From: Glandiceps talaboti
Taxonomy: Eukaryota > Hemichordata > Enteropneusta > Spengelidae
Assembly: GCF_964340395.1 (NCBI RefSeq)
Contig: NC_135552.1
Location: 5,565,981-5,629,980, forward strand
Direction of reading: 5' to 3'
DNA length: 64,000 bases
Shown here: piece by piece, positions 14,585-27,030 of the stretch
How positions within the stretch are numbered: position 1 is the stretch's first letter
How the letters are laid out: each line of letters opens with the position of its first letter
The notes under the pieces: model-generated
Seen by the model: only the letters and a program-made list of their open reading frames with translations
The model's database searches: none
What the model was told of the DNA's origin: nothing
Translations under genes and position numbers: made by a program

Positions 14585-15278
14585 ATGTCTTTCAAGCGAG
14601 AAGGAGACGACTATAGTCTACTGAATGTTATAAAAGTTAGTACATGATTGCAATTTTCAAAGCTACCGTCCGTTCTCATTTTGACAAACATCTCGTGATC
14701 CTTGTCACGTAGTCAAACACCATGTTTACATATTTACGTACATTTCACGTGTTTCCGCATGAACTCAGTTTTCGTAGGAACACAAACGTGCTAAACAATC
14801 GAATTACTTTCAATGTCTCACACAGTTAAATTTCAACTTTTTTTCACGGCATCTGTCAAAACTGTTGGTGTTTGAAGTACATTTTGTACTTCAGAAAACC
14901 CGAAAAACAAACCATGTCACAGTCCGTCAACTTCAAGTTCATAAGTTGACATAACAAAAACACCAACTTTTCTTTTGTTTTGCTACACAGACAGTGTGAT
15001 GATGTAGATCATAGAACAGGGATTTGATGGTTCTGAATAGATATACAAAAGAAAGACATTCTATACATTCCGTGTGTCATTGTCTTGTGTCTAGTATTAA
15101 CACAATCATTTATCCATATTAGTTATCATCACCCACTTCGTGTGATTTCTATCTAGTTTATAGTTACTTTATTTTAAAGTTTGGAAACATTCAGATATCA
15201 GACATAGCACGAGTAACTTATCTGTCTTTCTATCCATCTACCGTTACCATAGTCCCTCCTATGCCGTTACTTACCATC

Positions 15279-15324
<46 letters not shown>

Positions 15325-18300
15325 CCTGCTTACAGATGGTGCACAAGTCTATATTACTGACTTGAGAAATAGGAGGGACAATTGTCAGAATCGAGTCCCG
15401 GATTACTCCGTATGCAAGCAGGACTATAGTAGTAGTAGAGTAGTTTATTATAGCTTGGAGGAATTATACTGACTCAGTATAATTCCTCCAAGATTATAGT
15501 GACATGAGCATGACAAATCTAAAAAAAAAAAAAAAGTTACAGTACAAAACCTCCCAGCTAAATTGGCTTATATGTCACCTTAGCAGTGAATACAACTTAA
15601 ACTAGAGCATTGACCCTCCACTTGAGGGTCTATGAACAGAGTGAGAAGCTTATTAACATTAGTGTGGATGACCAGGCTCTGGTTTGAGAGTGAAGGTATA
15701 AATCATAATGATACTGTATAGGAACTAGACTAATTATCATAGTCTACAATGTACCTACTCTCTAGTGTAACAGTTTTCAGTGCCCCCTGGAACTAGTGCC
15801 CCCACTTGACACTATGTACTATCTAGTTCCTAGTGTCCCCCCTGGTTTCTAGTGCCCCCCCCCCCCCCACACACACACACATACCATACCACAGGGAACA
15901 GGATGAATAGTTAATTATGTTCTTGCCGGATTCTAATATTATTTTCGTGTTTTCTCTATGTTTCAAATAAAGTTATAAAATATTGCCATCATAACTATTG
16001 TTTCCTCTCACTGTTTTTTCAGATTTTCTGTCTTATCTGAGTTTACCAACTTTGCATGATTAATTAGTAGATTGCTAATCCGAGAACAAACTCACAGGCT
16101 ATTTGCCCAATTAACACATTAGTCAGTGAGTGTAAACATCTACTGATTCATACATGCCTTACAAAATACATGTAATCACAGACAAGTAATGTGCTCAAGA
16201 TGACTGTTTCCTTGCTAATTTTGGGGCAATTTTGTTATTAATTAATCCAAAGTGGGTATATTGTGTCATGGTTTAGTCATCCTATAATCTGTTTGTTGTT
16301 TTCTATGAACAGTATCTACTCTTTTACACAGACAAGAAAAAGTCAAGTGTCTTTTAGTAGCTAGTACTATTTCATATGGAATCAAGCAATATAATAAAAA
16401 GACATGAGGTGGTTCAACCTAATTTTATTGTCCTTGCATGATGTGAGATACTGTTGAAGTCAAAACCACTTTGTATAATCTTGGAGTAATTATACTGTCA
16501 GTATAATTACTCCAAGGTATAATCATGGATGTATTAGGCCGGGGAGACCCCTAAATACATCTATGAGAAACCATGGACCTATTATCTCAATAATAGATCC
16601 TTGGTATAATGTACCTGTATTCTTAACATTTGCATAACAAAAGACTCAACCATGGTGACCATATGCGGATAGAACAAAAGCTGGTACATTTCCTATTGTT
16701 TGGCAAAGTAATACATGCATATTGTTTAAAACCATAGACCATTTTGTTTCATGTTGTCTGTGAGATGAGATTGTTGGATATAATCACTTGTATTGTAATT
16801 TGAAAGAGTTTGAAAAAAGGCAAAAACTAGAAGGAGGTACTAGGAACTTTCTGGTACACTAGGAACTAGTTTCTAGTGCCCAGGGAGGCACTAAATGTGG
16901 GGGACATGAGCTCATAGTTCTTATTAGTGCCCCCCCCCTCCCCTCCCCAGGCACTAAGTAGGGGGGACACTAGGAACTATCACACTAGCCATATTATGAT
17001 TGGAATTTGAAAACTTACCAATACAATTGGTTTACACCTTCAAAACAATATTACTATTCCTGATTTTCGAAAATTTGACATTCATAAAATTTTCAAAATA
17101 AAGGCACTGGAAAGTGTTACCTTACATGTATGTGTACAGTAAATGTATCAGCCATGTACACAAATTCAAGTTGATATCATGAATCACACTATATGACAGA
17201 CAATTACCAATTGATTATATGTTCATCAGTTGTAAAGGAAGTGATTCATCTGTGTAAAGCGAATATGTGAACTTGAAGAACCACAGATTCTGGAGTGTCA
17301 GCTCCAAGTTTTACATGTACATTTGTATATAGGAGGACTCTACCTGTAAGAGAACTTGTATTATATATCCTTGTGAACTCGTCTCAAGTTCATTATATTC
17401 CATGTTTCAACATAAGCCATTTGTGATGTTAAAGCTCAGTGTATAAGGGCCACAGAACATGTTTATAATAATATAATAATAAACAAAATGCTACATACTT
17501 GTAGTTTGCCACTGTTATACATCATTCATGCTGTTGTTTAACATCAGAATTCAAATTGCAGTCATCACAATATGTCAATATGAGATTTTTTCAATATCAA
17601 ACGAGAGAAATCAAAAAAATGTTCGTGATATCATATGCAGAAATTATAATTGCAAAATATTACATTGACACATTCCAAGAAATATTGGCGGAGTTCTCTG
17701 ACACACATTGACACCGAACTCTTACTAATGTCACTTGATCTATTTCTACTCTTTTACAGAAGAGACGTGTAGCTGAATTATTGGCTAATGACATTCCTGA
17801 TGATGAAGCTATCCTCATGGCAAATGGAAGGTAACTTGTAGTAGTGAGTGTGTCCCTATAATGAAAGGTGGGGGGGGGGGGGTGTCAAAATGACAACAAT
17901 GGAGTTCCTGACCACAGGCCACTCGAACTTGGTTAGTTATGTTTACGAAAACAAATGAATAAATTAACAGACAGACAGACAGACAAAAAAATAGTAAATG
18001 CAACAAGCATCAACAACAGAGTACTTACAAATCAGTACTAACAACAAGAATTACTACATGTATGTAAAATGGTCACAATTGTATATATTGGCAATAATTT
18101 CATGACTTCAAAATATACTATTCGCATTTGGTACAATGGCAGGGATCAGTCACATCCCCTGTTATGTGGGGTATTGTACAATTGTGACCATTTCGCATAC
18201 ATGCTGTTGTTGATAATGACTTGTAATTACTTGATGCTTGATTGATGCTTGTCAGTATTTATGTATTTTTAGTTTGCTTGTTTTTGTTTATTTTTGTTTG

Positions 18301-21300
18301 TTTATTTGATTATTTTTTTGTTTTCGTAAACATAATGATAATAATAATAATGATAATAATAAAATAGACTTATAGAGTGCCTAATCTCTGCAAGCAGAGC
18401 TTGAGGCGCAGAATGGAAAATTACTCTCTGGTAAGAGGGAGTATGGATTCACAGACACTGGATACTCAGCAATTGAAAAATGCTGAGACTAATGTATAAA
18501 GAGATAGATCTTGAAAGAACGGCGGAAGGATGTAAGAGACTTTGAATGATGGAGATCAAAAGGAAGATGGTTCCATAAAGTAGGGTTGTAACATAACTGA
18601 CTAAACCCAAATACCATGTTTTTGTAACTAATTTTGATTACCTAGATACTGAAGGCTCTCACTTCCACCAGTCCTAAGAGTCTGAACTAATACCGTATCA
18701 AAATTGTCATGCTCACAGCAATGAAACATGATGTATCTCAGGAAGTCATTTCCAAGATGGCGGCACACAGAAGGGGGCCATGCTAAATGATTGTCACTTC
18801 CACAATCTTGAAGTGATAATCATATTGTTAATACTTCTGAAGTCACTTGTTTCCTTGGATAAAACAACATAGTCTGGTATTATGCATTAGCAATGCAAAC
18901 AGAGAAAAAGCTCAGTCCTAGGATTTAGAAACTAGTTCCCAGTGTACCTGTTAGTTCCTAGTACCTCCTCCTAGATTTTGCCCCAGCTTTCAAACTACTT
19001 CAAATTACAGCGATAATATCCAACAATCTCATCTCACAGATAACATGAAACTGGTGTCAAGGTTTTTTTAAAGACAACAGACTTTCAAATCATTCCATTC
19101 TCCTATGACTACAGAAGTTTCTTACATCTTCAAAGACATCAGCCATTGCGTTTCTTAATTTAAGGGAAGTGTTTTGAAAATAAATGCAAGGCAGATCAGG
19201 TGATGTGAATTGACTCTGATCTTCTGGTTCAATTTCAAATTCAACAATTTCCTGCATTATTAGACACTTTGTAGTATTTATTTGTTGCCACCAATTTCTT
19301 TTCAATCATGTCTCCATTCAGTCACATAGAAGTAAAGTATTTGAGGGGAGGGGGGGGGGGGACCCGAGTCTTCTATGAAGGCTTGTTCATTCCTACATAC
19401 CCTATAGTCTTTATTGTAGCATAAGGGTGTATTTCCTTTTTATCCCCTCTTAGTTCAACGTGTCATGTCTCAGTCTTTTTATTATGTCCAGGTATGCTTG
19501 TACTGTATGTTATCACAGACCCGTCTTTGATACAGTAGATATGTTGTCACTTCACAGGAAAGGAAAGAAACACAAAGCAAGTAAGTTATGTATTATTGCT
19601 ACAGTTGTATTTGTGTACAGTCATGCAATCGTACATAGTTTTATAATTATATATTATTCTCCAGTAATATTCTTTGTTTAACAAAGGAAAATATAAGTGA
19701 CATTAGGGGCCTTGTCAGAATGAGTTGCTAGATTTGCAAGGACAAAATCCTTAGGTCACGAGTAATTTCAGGCAAATGAAGAAAAATATTTGGGAATAGT
19801 TTAATTATACCTCCTCAAGATTATGAAAAATTGAGGAAAAATAATGGCGATTTGGAACATTGAGACATATTTTGAGCACTGCAGAACTAGTGATGTTGGC
19901 ATGAGTTGTCATGATGTAGAATGACTATGGTATATAGTTCATATTTTCTGTTCAAAGACTTGGCTTTTACATGGCATGACATAGATTTAAATGTGAAATC
20001 TACTAATGTATAAACTAATATAAATTGTGGTCTACTTTATACAGGTTTCAGTTCATTAATGACCTTTAGCAGAAAAAGTTAATTTATCACATCATAAATT
20101 TCCCAATTGCTTTATTCACCTTCTCCATCCATTAATTTAGTTACCTACGTGGTTGCCATTGTCGACAGAAGGGTCACATGAGGGTGCCCCATTGTTAGAG
20201 GGAAATGAATGTGAAACATTTCACCATGCTAATAGCATAGCAATGCAAAGAGCAGTCAGTGTAATGGGTGTTCAATAATTTCACTAGTTCCTAAATTGAA
20301 GAAGCAGGATTTCTTCCAACTTTTCTGTGAACTGTATTCATTCATGCTAGGTTCATTCATACTACATTCCTGATAAAGTGTCTAGTCTGTCTGCCTATCT
20401 GTTGGTGACTTAAAGTCAAAAACCACTGGCAAGATTATTTTGATATTTGGTAGGGATGTTGATTCTAGTCTCTAGTTAGGATATTGTACATACATGTATC
20501 TGTAGAAAGGGTGATTTCAAAGCATATATTAATGAACACATACTGACCAATTCTAGCCCACACCTCCATCTGAAAGTGTTCTTCCAGGTAGCACCCCTAG
20601 TGACCAGACTAATCAAATCATTTGTCTTTCTGTTAATTAGAATATGACAAGTCCTTAAATCAATTTTTTCGTCTCCTGTTTTGCAGATCTTGAAAGACAC
20701 CACAGGAAACAAAAAGAAATAGCAAACTTAAAATTGAAGAGAGCTCATGAACAGTATCTTAAACAGATGGAAGGGAAAGAAAAGGTAAGTAGAAGTTTTT
20801 AACACAACATCTAAATGCTGCATTTTTATGAAATCAAACACATGATCAGGGTTTAAAAGATTTCTAAATCATTTCTCCTAGATAGTGTAATTTTACATGA
20901 CTAGTATAAAGAATTCTTCCTGATCACTATTTTTATAGCTTTAATTACTCAACTTAAAGAAAATGCTATAAACAAGAATTTTCAAAAAATCTTTTCACTT
21001 TGAAATTAGATCTCTTCAAAATAAAGTGCACACACCAGTGATTTTGTTAATAGTAGACTTACTGAGGTTTCCATGACATTATAACAGGGTACCCAAACAA
21101 ATAGAGTTATAATAGATGCTGTGGGAAACACTGCCATATTTACCCCTATCCCCCTATCTGTTACCAGGGTTCCCAAACCTTGGCTAAAAAACACTGACAC
21201 ACACATGTACACACATAAAATGTACAGCGGGTTTATATTTATATTCAAATTATTCATTGCTAAATTATGTATATGACTAAAAAAAAGGGTAGGTATTACA

Positions 21301-22788
21301 AGTTAGAACAAGAATTACACATACTTACCAGTATATAAGAATTTTGAATATATATAAATTCTATATTTATCTAACAGGATGATGACAAACAAAAAGAACG
21401 AAATGTACCAAAGCTCTTGGCAGAAACACACAAGATTGCCCACCATGCATTGCTAAAATCTGCACCTTATAACAGTTGTGTTAAAAAAGGAAGAAATGAA
21501 CAAACCAGGTAAGTGTTTTCATATGAAATGCTTTCAAGTTATGCTATTGTAATAATCCCGTCAATTCAATCAATTTTTTAAACCGACCACCACCACAGAA
21601 TCTTAGAAATGTAATTTATTTTTCTAATCTTTGAATTTCAACTACAACAAAATACATGTATTTCTTTTTCTTTTTTTATTTCGACCACCACATTATAACC
21701 ATCGATAGGGTGAGCTTTATTTTTACGAATCCTAAATAAAAATGAAGAAACTTAAAAAACAATTGGTGAAGAAGAAAACTGATTAGAAGGTTTGACTCAC
21801 TCATGTCTTGCAATATGACTAGCAAAATTGCAAATTAATTTTCATAAATCAAGCAATTTGACCATGAACAAATTGTAATTCATGATTAAAATTTGACTGA
21901 ATTAATGGTGTTGTTACAGTAGTTAAATTAATGATTTATAATGAAGGATATAATAACCAGACCAGGGAACTGACAGTCAATTAACCTTACAATCAAAGAC
22001 CTGGATATAGGAGTACTAAAACTGTTTTCTTAACTTAATGAATTGCCCATTTGCGATAAATAAAGTTATTGAATTGAATTGAATTGCAATTGTTAACACT
22101 ATAACTAACAACCTAACTCTATTTTATCATTCATTTTGCTTCATTTTCCATGTACATGTACAAAATACCAAGATTTGGGTTAATGGTATCACACACTGAC
22201 ACCCAGATCATAAGGCTTGCCCATTTCTCAAATCTTAATTTATGCAAGGTGAACAACTTCCGAGGAATGCTTCTCCTTTACCAGGCATAATATAGAAATT
22301 AACGACATGAGAAATGTGATAATGGCACCATATATACCTCTTAAATATAATGTGTCATTTTTCTTGCAGTGAAACATCAGGAACAACTGGAGCATTCTTC
22401 CGAGCTCACAAACCTACCCAATCCAAGCAGACTCATGAAACTGACACTTCAGACATTGTACCAGGGGCATATGTACCTAAAAGACTTAGAAATGCTTCAA
22501 AACAAAGAAATGAATCAAAACAAGCAAATAATGCACAGAGGACGGGTTATATTTCAGGTGAACTTGACAGTAAAACATCTATTACAAACACAGAAAGAAC
22601 TGAGGGAGAGTTGAAAAGCAGCAGTAGAGAGACTGTTTCTATGTTGTCAACAATACCAACAGACATTTTGTTTGCTCCACCACCGCCACCACCTCCGGAG
22701 TTAAAAGGAATGGAGTCAACAGTTTCATATCCGTCTAAATCAACTCTCATATCAACTGATTTACAGTCATCTGGTAGTTGTGTGTTAC

Positions 22789-22820
<32 letters not shown>

Positions 22821-23057
22821 GTTGGAGCATCAGAATCAACACCAAGAAAAGAAGCAACATCAACTGAGAGTCATTGCATACAACAAGATGAGGGAGACAA
22901 GAAAACAAATAAGATAAAGACAGATTATGACAGGGAGAAAAGGAAAGCTGAGGCTGAATATTACATCAAAATGAAAAGGTACCACATGATTCATATACTA
23001 ATATGTATAGTTATTAGTTCAGCTGTAAGTTGGGTGGAGGTTATGTTTTCATCCATG

Positions 23058-23102
<45 letters not shown>

Positions 23103-23667
23103 TTATTTGTCCAATCTGACAAACAATAAGTACAGATTGAAAAGGAAGAAAGCCTGCCTATGAGACATCAGTGAATTGATTGGATTTTTGAATGATGATT
23201 GTGGCTTCAACAGAGAGATTTAGTTAAAGGGGAATACTACTGCAGGAAATAAAGGTTTAATCTAAAACTTTAGGTTCTTAGGATTCATTTTATGATTTAA
23301 CATCTAATAATTTTCACTCATCATCAGTTGCCAAGAAACACCAAGTTGAAACTCTATTTCATCTGTATCCTCTCACATTGTTTACTAATTGTATTGTATT
23401 GAAATTTAATGAAGAAAAGGACAGAATTTGCCACAAATTGCTCAATTCATATATGATATTTATCTTTCATTGTATTTACACTGGGATTTCACCATATTCT
23501 TTGTGATATTTGTATATAAAATAATGTGAGGTATAACATGATTTTTTTCTGTTTCAAATTTCTCCTGTAGTTCTGGTTGGATTATGGACCATAGAAGTGG
23601 AAAGTGGGTTAAAGATGACTATGCAGAGTTTGATTCAGATGAAGATGAACCACCTCTGTTTCCATAG
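14585..23667 (+). CDS. SCNM1: Sodium channel modifier 1 homologue (minor-spliceosome-associated zinc-finger protein)
   Basis: Seven exons join in frame: 14585-14635, 17760-17830, 19492-19580, 20687-20784, 21378-21508, 22370-22978 and 23571-23667, encoding 381 residues. The first residues MSFKREGDDYSLLNVIKKRR and the C-terminal block SSGWIMDHRSGKWVKDDYAE followed by FDSDEDEPP match the SCNM1 family. A matrin/U1-C-type C2H2 finger lies at residues 42-68 (Cys44, Cys47, His62, His68). A basic helical stretch encoded by exon 4 follows. SCNM1 is known as a nuclear splicing factor, linked in vertebrates to U12-type intron splicing. The human protein is about 230 residues; the extra length here is mostly in exon 6, a Ser/Thr/Pro-rich segment with a run of seven Pro and ten Ser, the latter encoded by a TCA repeat. 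Introns contain several palindromic repeats. Confidence 0.95.
15281..15323 (+). repeat. (TAG)n microsatellite
   Basis: About 14 TAG triplets in SCNM1 intron 1. Confidence 0.9.
15454..15492. repeat. Perfect palindrome, 19-bp arms
   Basis: CTTGGAGGAATTATACTGA, one central C, then the exact complement. It is a variant of the palindrome at 16480-16516. Confidence 0.9.
16480..16516. repeat. Perfect palindrome, 18-bp arms
   Basis: CTTGGAGTAATTATACTG, one central T, then the exact complement. It is followed within 90 bases by two more short inverted repeats: GATGTATTAG/CTAAATACATC and CTATTAT/ATAATAG. Confidence 0.9.
16748..16990 (+). repeat. Dispersed repeat, left copy of an inverted pair
   Basis: CTGTGAGATGAGATTGTTGG and GGAGGTACTAGGAACT recur in reverse orientation at 18930-19050. 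The distal part is rich in CTAGGAACTAG and runs of C or G; a related block lies at about 15760-15870. Confidence 0.75.
17937..18335. mobile_element. Fold-back MITE, family C, in SCNM1 intron 2
   Basis: TTATGTTTACGAAAACAAA at the left end is answered by TTGTTTTCGTAAACATAA at the right. Inner segments also pair: AAGCATCAACAACA with its complement, and AAATGGTCACAATTGTA with TACAATTGTGACCATTT. A (GACA)n run sits in the left arm. No coding capacity. Confidence 0.85.
18337..18600 (+). repeat. Dispersed repeat headed by (ATAATA)n
   Basis: An (AAT/GAT)n run is followed by ACTTATAGAGTGCCTAATCT and GAGCTTGAGGCGCAG. This resembles SINE- or LINE-derived repeats common in marine invertebrates. Family assignment is from general resemblance only. 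Confidence 0.35.
18930..19050 (-). repeat. Dispersed repeat, right copy of an inverted pair
   Basis: Reverse-complement counterpart of 16748-16870 (AGTTCCTAGTACCTCC, CCAACAATCTCATCTCACAG). It lies in SCNM1 intron 2. Confidence 0.75.
20370..20475 (+). repeat. Fragment of the composite repeat family
   Basis: GTCTGTCTGCCTATCTG then ACTTAAAGTCAAAAACC and TTTGATATTTGGTAGGGATG match the head of the copy at 25740-25930. It lies in SCNM1 intron 3. Confidence 0.7.
21950..22090 (+). mobile_element. LINE 3' end with (TTGAA)n tail
   Basis: TTGCCCATTTGCGATAAATA followed by AAGTTATTGAATTGAATTG is the typical 3' terminus of CR1/L2-type elements. Only the end is present, in SCNM1 intron 5. Confidence 0.6.
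23061..23104 (+). repeat. (TGTC)n microsatellite
   Basis: About ten TGTC tetramers just after SCNM1 exon 6. Confidence 0.9.
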
Positions 23668-23713
23668 TGATGTCTTAAGATCATTATTTCAATGCAAGTT
23701 TAACAGCATAAAA

Positions 23714-23719
23714 AATAAA
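23714..23719 (+). terminator. Polyadenylation signal of SCNM1
   Basis: An AATAAA hexamer lies 47 bases after the SCNM1 stop codon. A further AATAAA-like site occurs near 24449, so a longer 3' UTR is possible. Confidence 0.55.
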
Positions 23720-23989
23720 ACAATCGGGCAAATAGGTTTTGGAATATATATTTAGTCACAGAAGATATCTGTCCAGCCTCTATGGGTTGAGTGTGAAAGC
23801 ATTCCTTGTCAGAGATATGCACATGATGCAACAGGAAGGAAGATTCCAACACAAATCTTGCTTTGCAAGTGGTATATTTATTTTTTCATTTCCATCAGTT
23901 CAACATTCCACATTGAAGGAAAATGACCTCAGGTTGAAAAGGTAGTTTGCTAAATGATGTGTGTGAAATTCCCAAAGTTTGTTAGTTGT

Positions 23990-24265
23990 CGATGAAAACC
24001 ACCAATGAAATGTCCCAAAACATATTATAGGATCTGTGATGTTGTTTGATTGGTTTATGGAATACACCAATAGAATGCATTAATACTAGTTACATAATGT
24101 ATCATGTTTTCAGCTGAAAACCAATCAAATAATGGAAACTATTGATGTGATGTGTCATGTTTTAGGATTGGTTGATTTAAACTACCAATGAAATACCCTA
24201 AAACTAATCACATGATATATATTTCTTGATTGGTTGGATGAGAACTACCAATGATATGCATTGTA
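23990..24265 (+). repeat. ~65-bp imperfect tandem repeats with CCAAT cores
   Basis: Five units, spaced 54-65 bases, each carry ACCAATGAAAT-like text (near 23999, 24063, 24117, 24182, 24247) with TGATTGGTT between them. The block lies downstream of SCNM1 and ends in a (TA)n run at about 24281-24310. Confidence 0.7.
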
Positions 24266-25100
24266 AGTAGTCATGTGATATATATATATATATTTATATA
24301 TATATGTATATATGTAGATGTAATCTTTGATTGTCCAATATCATTGAACATTTCTTTATTTCTAAAAAAAATGTATATAACGGTAAACATAAAATAAGAT
24401 ATTAGAAGTACAGTGGTTAGACTTCATTATTTTCCAAGTCTGGTAAAATAAAGACGATTCCAAGATACATAATGTCATTAGTCACTTTGACAGCTAGCCA
24501 AATTGTTTGAACTTGACCACAATATATCAACTACTAGTGTCTTTGTAATCATATACTGTAGTCGTTAGAGCTCTCTCCAAGGTTTATAGTGCAATCTTTT
24601 TGGCCTTGTATATTTTTACTAGAATGAATGGTTCATCATTGTGTACTTTCCATTAATCACTCATTTAGCCAAGGTTGGCCGTATGTTTCTTCTAGCTGGC
24701 AAAATAAAAACACAAATTTAAATTGACGCCATCTACGGAGGTTAGAAGAAACCACAACGTCACTGAGTGTATACAATGGCAAATACCACACGTGTTATTC
24801 AAAGATTCTCCTGACTTTAATTGTCATTTCTAAGTTATTCAGAATGTTAAAATATTGATTATGAAATGAATGTTATTGTATCTTCAAGTTCAACATGTAC
24901 GTAAACATTAATACATACACTTTCTTACCGATCTACTATTTTCATGGTGTTCCAGTGAGAAACATTAACATAGAATTAAGTACGAGGGCCCTAGTTATCA
25001 TGATTGCCACAACAACAATGGATATATTTCGGTCTACCCACAAACAAGTCTTTTTTGCCAGTGGTGTACGTTATATTGGTGACGGTGATTTACCTTTCTT

Positions 25101-25230
<130 letters not shown>

Positions 25231-25739
25231 GCATGTATCTCACAAGCATGTCTATCTTTATCAGTTGGTTGGTACATGGTCTGCCTGTCTTTTCTGTGTC
25301 TCTATCTTTCTCTCTCCATCTCTAGTCTATCTATCTATCTTGCTGTGTGTGTGTGTGTTACGACACATGCCTCCTGATGATGGATAGCCAGGGGTGTGGC
25401 AGGGCTGAAATCTGGGGGGGGGGGGTGGTGCAATGTATTCACATCATCATATGTGTCTGATGAGTTGGCTCTTTCTTTACGTCTTTGCATAATAGCATTC
25501 AATTCAGCAGATCCATTGAGTGACTCCGGATCCTGAAGTGGTCAAATAATTATAGTAAACAATCTAACCCTCAACCCCCCTACTCGTTTGCGTTCTTTCA
25601 TTTGTTCACCCTGTGATAAAGGCGCTGTTTTATGAATTCTAGTTTAATTAAAGTTTGCCTCATAATGAACTTGACAAAATTGTGATATAGTTGTAAAACC
25701 CAAAACACTAAAAATAAAGGATTCGAGATATTAAGGCCA

Positions 25740-27030
25740 CGTTTTAGTGTGGTTTTTAGCACAACTGAACTTGTTCAGTAGTGCTATAGGGATCGCCCGG
25801 CGTCTGTCTGTCTGTGTGTGTGGATGTGTGTGTGTGTGTGTGTGTGTAAACAACTTAAAGTCAAAAACCGCTGAACCGATTGCCACGATATTTGGTGGGT
25901 CCATTACTTTGGGTGTCTAGTTGGGAAATTGTTCAAATCAAAATGATCACATCACAGGTGTGTGATTTGGGTCAAAAAATGTGATTTTTGGTCAAAAAAC
26001 TTAAACTCAGAAACTACTGGGCAGATCGGTGCGAAATTTGGTGGGAACATTCTTAAGGGGGTGTAAAGTAAGATTTGTTCATGACGGGATGATTCCATCA
26101 GTGATATGCAAATTAGGGCTAAAAATGTGTCTTTTTGGTTAAAAATCTATAATTCTAAAACTACTGAGCAGATTGGGCTGAAATTTAATGGGAATGTATC
26201 TAGGGATGTATGGACGAAGAAATATTAAGCATACCATGATTCCATGAGTGATATGCAAATTAGGTGTAAAAATGTTCATTTTTGGTCAAAAACTTATATC
26301 TCAAAAAGTACTTGGTCAATTAGTCTGAAACTTGGCGAGATGTTTCTGAAACTGTTATTCTGCAGATTTTCTTAATAACATTTTGACAAAATTGGCCCTA
26401 GCGACCATGACCACGCCCTTTAGCAACAACCAAATGGCAGTATATTTTGGTCAAATAACAACATCATCTGGTAAGCAAGTGAGTAAACATTCAAAAAATG
26501 TATGCAAATACCCTAGCAACCATGACCACGCCCATAGCAACAGCCAAACGGTGGTGTATTTCACAAAGATAACAACAGGGTTTAATAGATAATTGAATAA
26601 ACATCCAAAAAATGTATGTAAATTTGCATAGCAACAAGACCACGCCCATAACAACAGCCAAATAATCACGTATATTGCAAAGATAACAACAGGAATAGAA
26701 AGACAGATGAATAAACATTCAAAAAATGTATGCAAATACCCTAGTAACCATGACCACGCCCATAGCAACAGCCAAACGGTGGTGTATTTCACAAAGGTAA
26801 CAACAGGGTTTAATAGACAATTGAATAAACATTCAAAAAATGTATGTAAATTTTCCTAGCAACAAGACCACGCCCATAGCAACAGCCAAATGATCACGTA
26901 TATTGCAAAGACAATATCAGGAATTCATACACAAGTGAACAAAAACATACACAAATGTATGCAAATATATCTAACAACATGACCACGCCCATAGCAACAG
27001 CCAAATGATAGCATTTATCGTAAAGATAGC
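25740..27030 (+). repeat. Composite tandem-repeat element (three modules)
   Basis: Head module: GTTCAGTAGTGCTATAGGG, (TCTG)n/(TG)n and ACTTAAAGTCAAAAACCGC. Second: units of about 146 bases with GTGATATGCAAATTAGG (near 26104 and 26250). Third: six units of about 115 bases with ACCACGCCCATAGCAACAGCC (near 26408, 26523, 26638, 26752, 26867, 26983). No protein is encoded. Confidence 0.85.

Noticed and set aside
26451-26792. 113-residue minus-strand frame with repeated VWLLLWAWSWLLGYLHTFF-like blocks
   Set aside because: It mirrors the 115-bp tandem units; the apparent membrane segments are a translation artefact.
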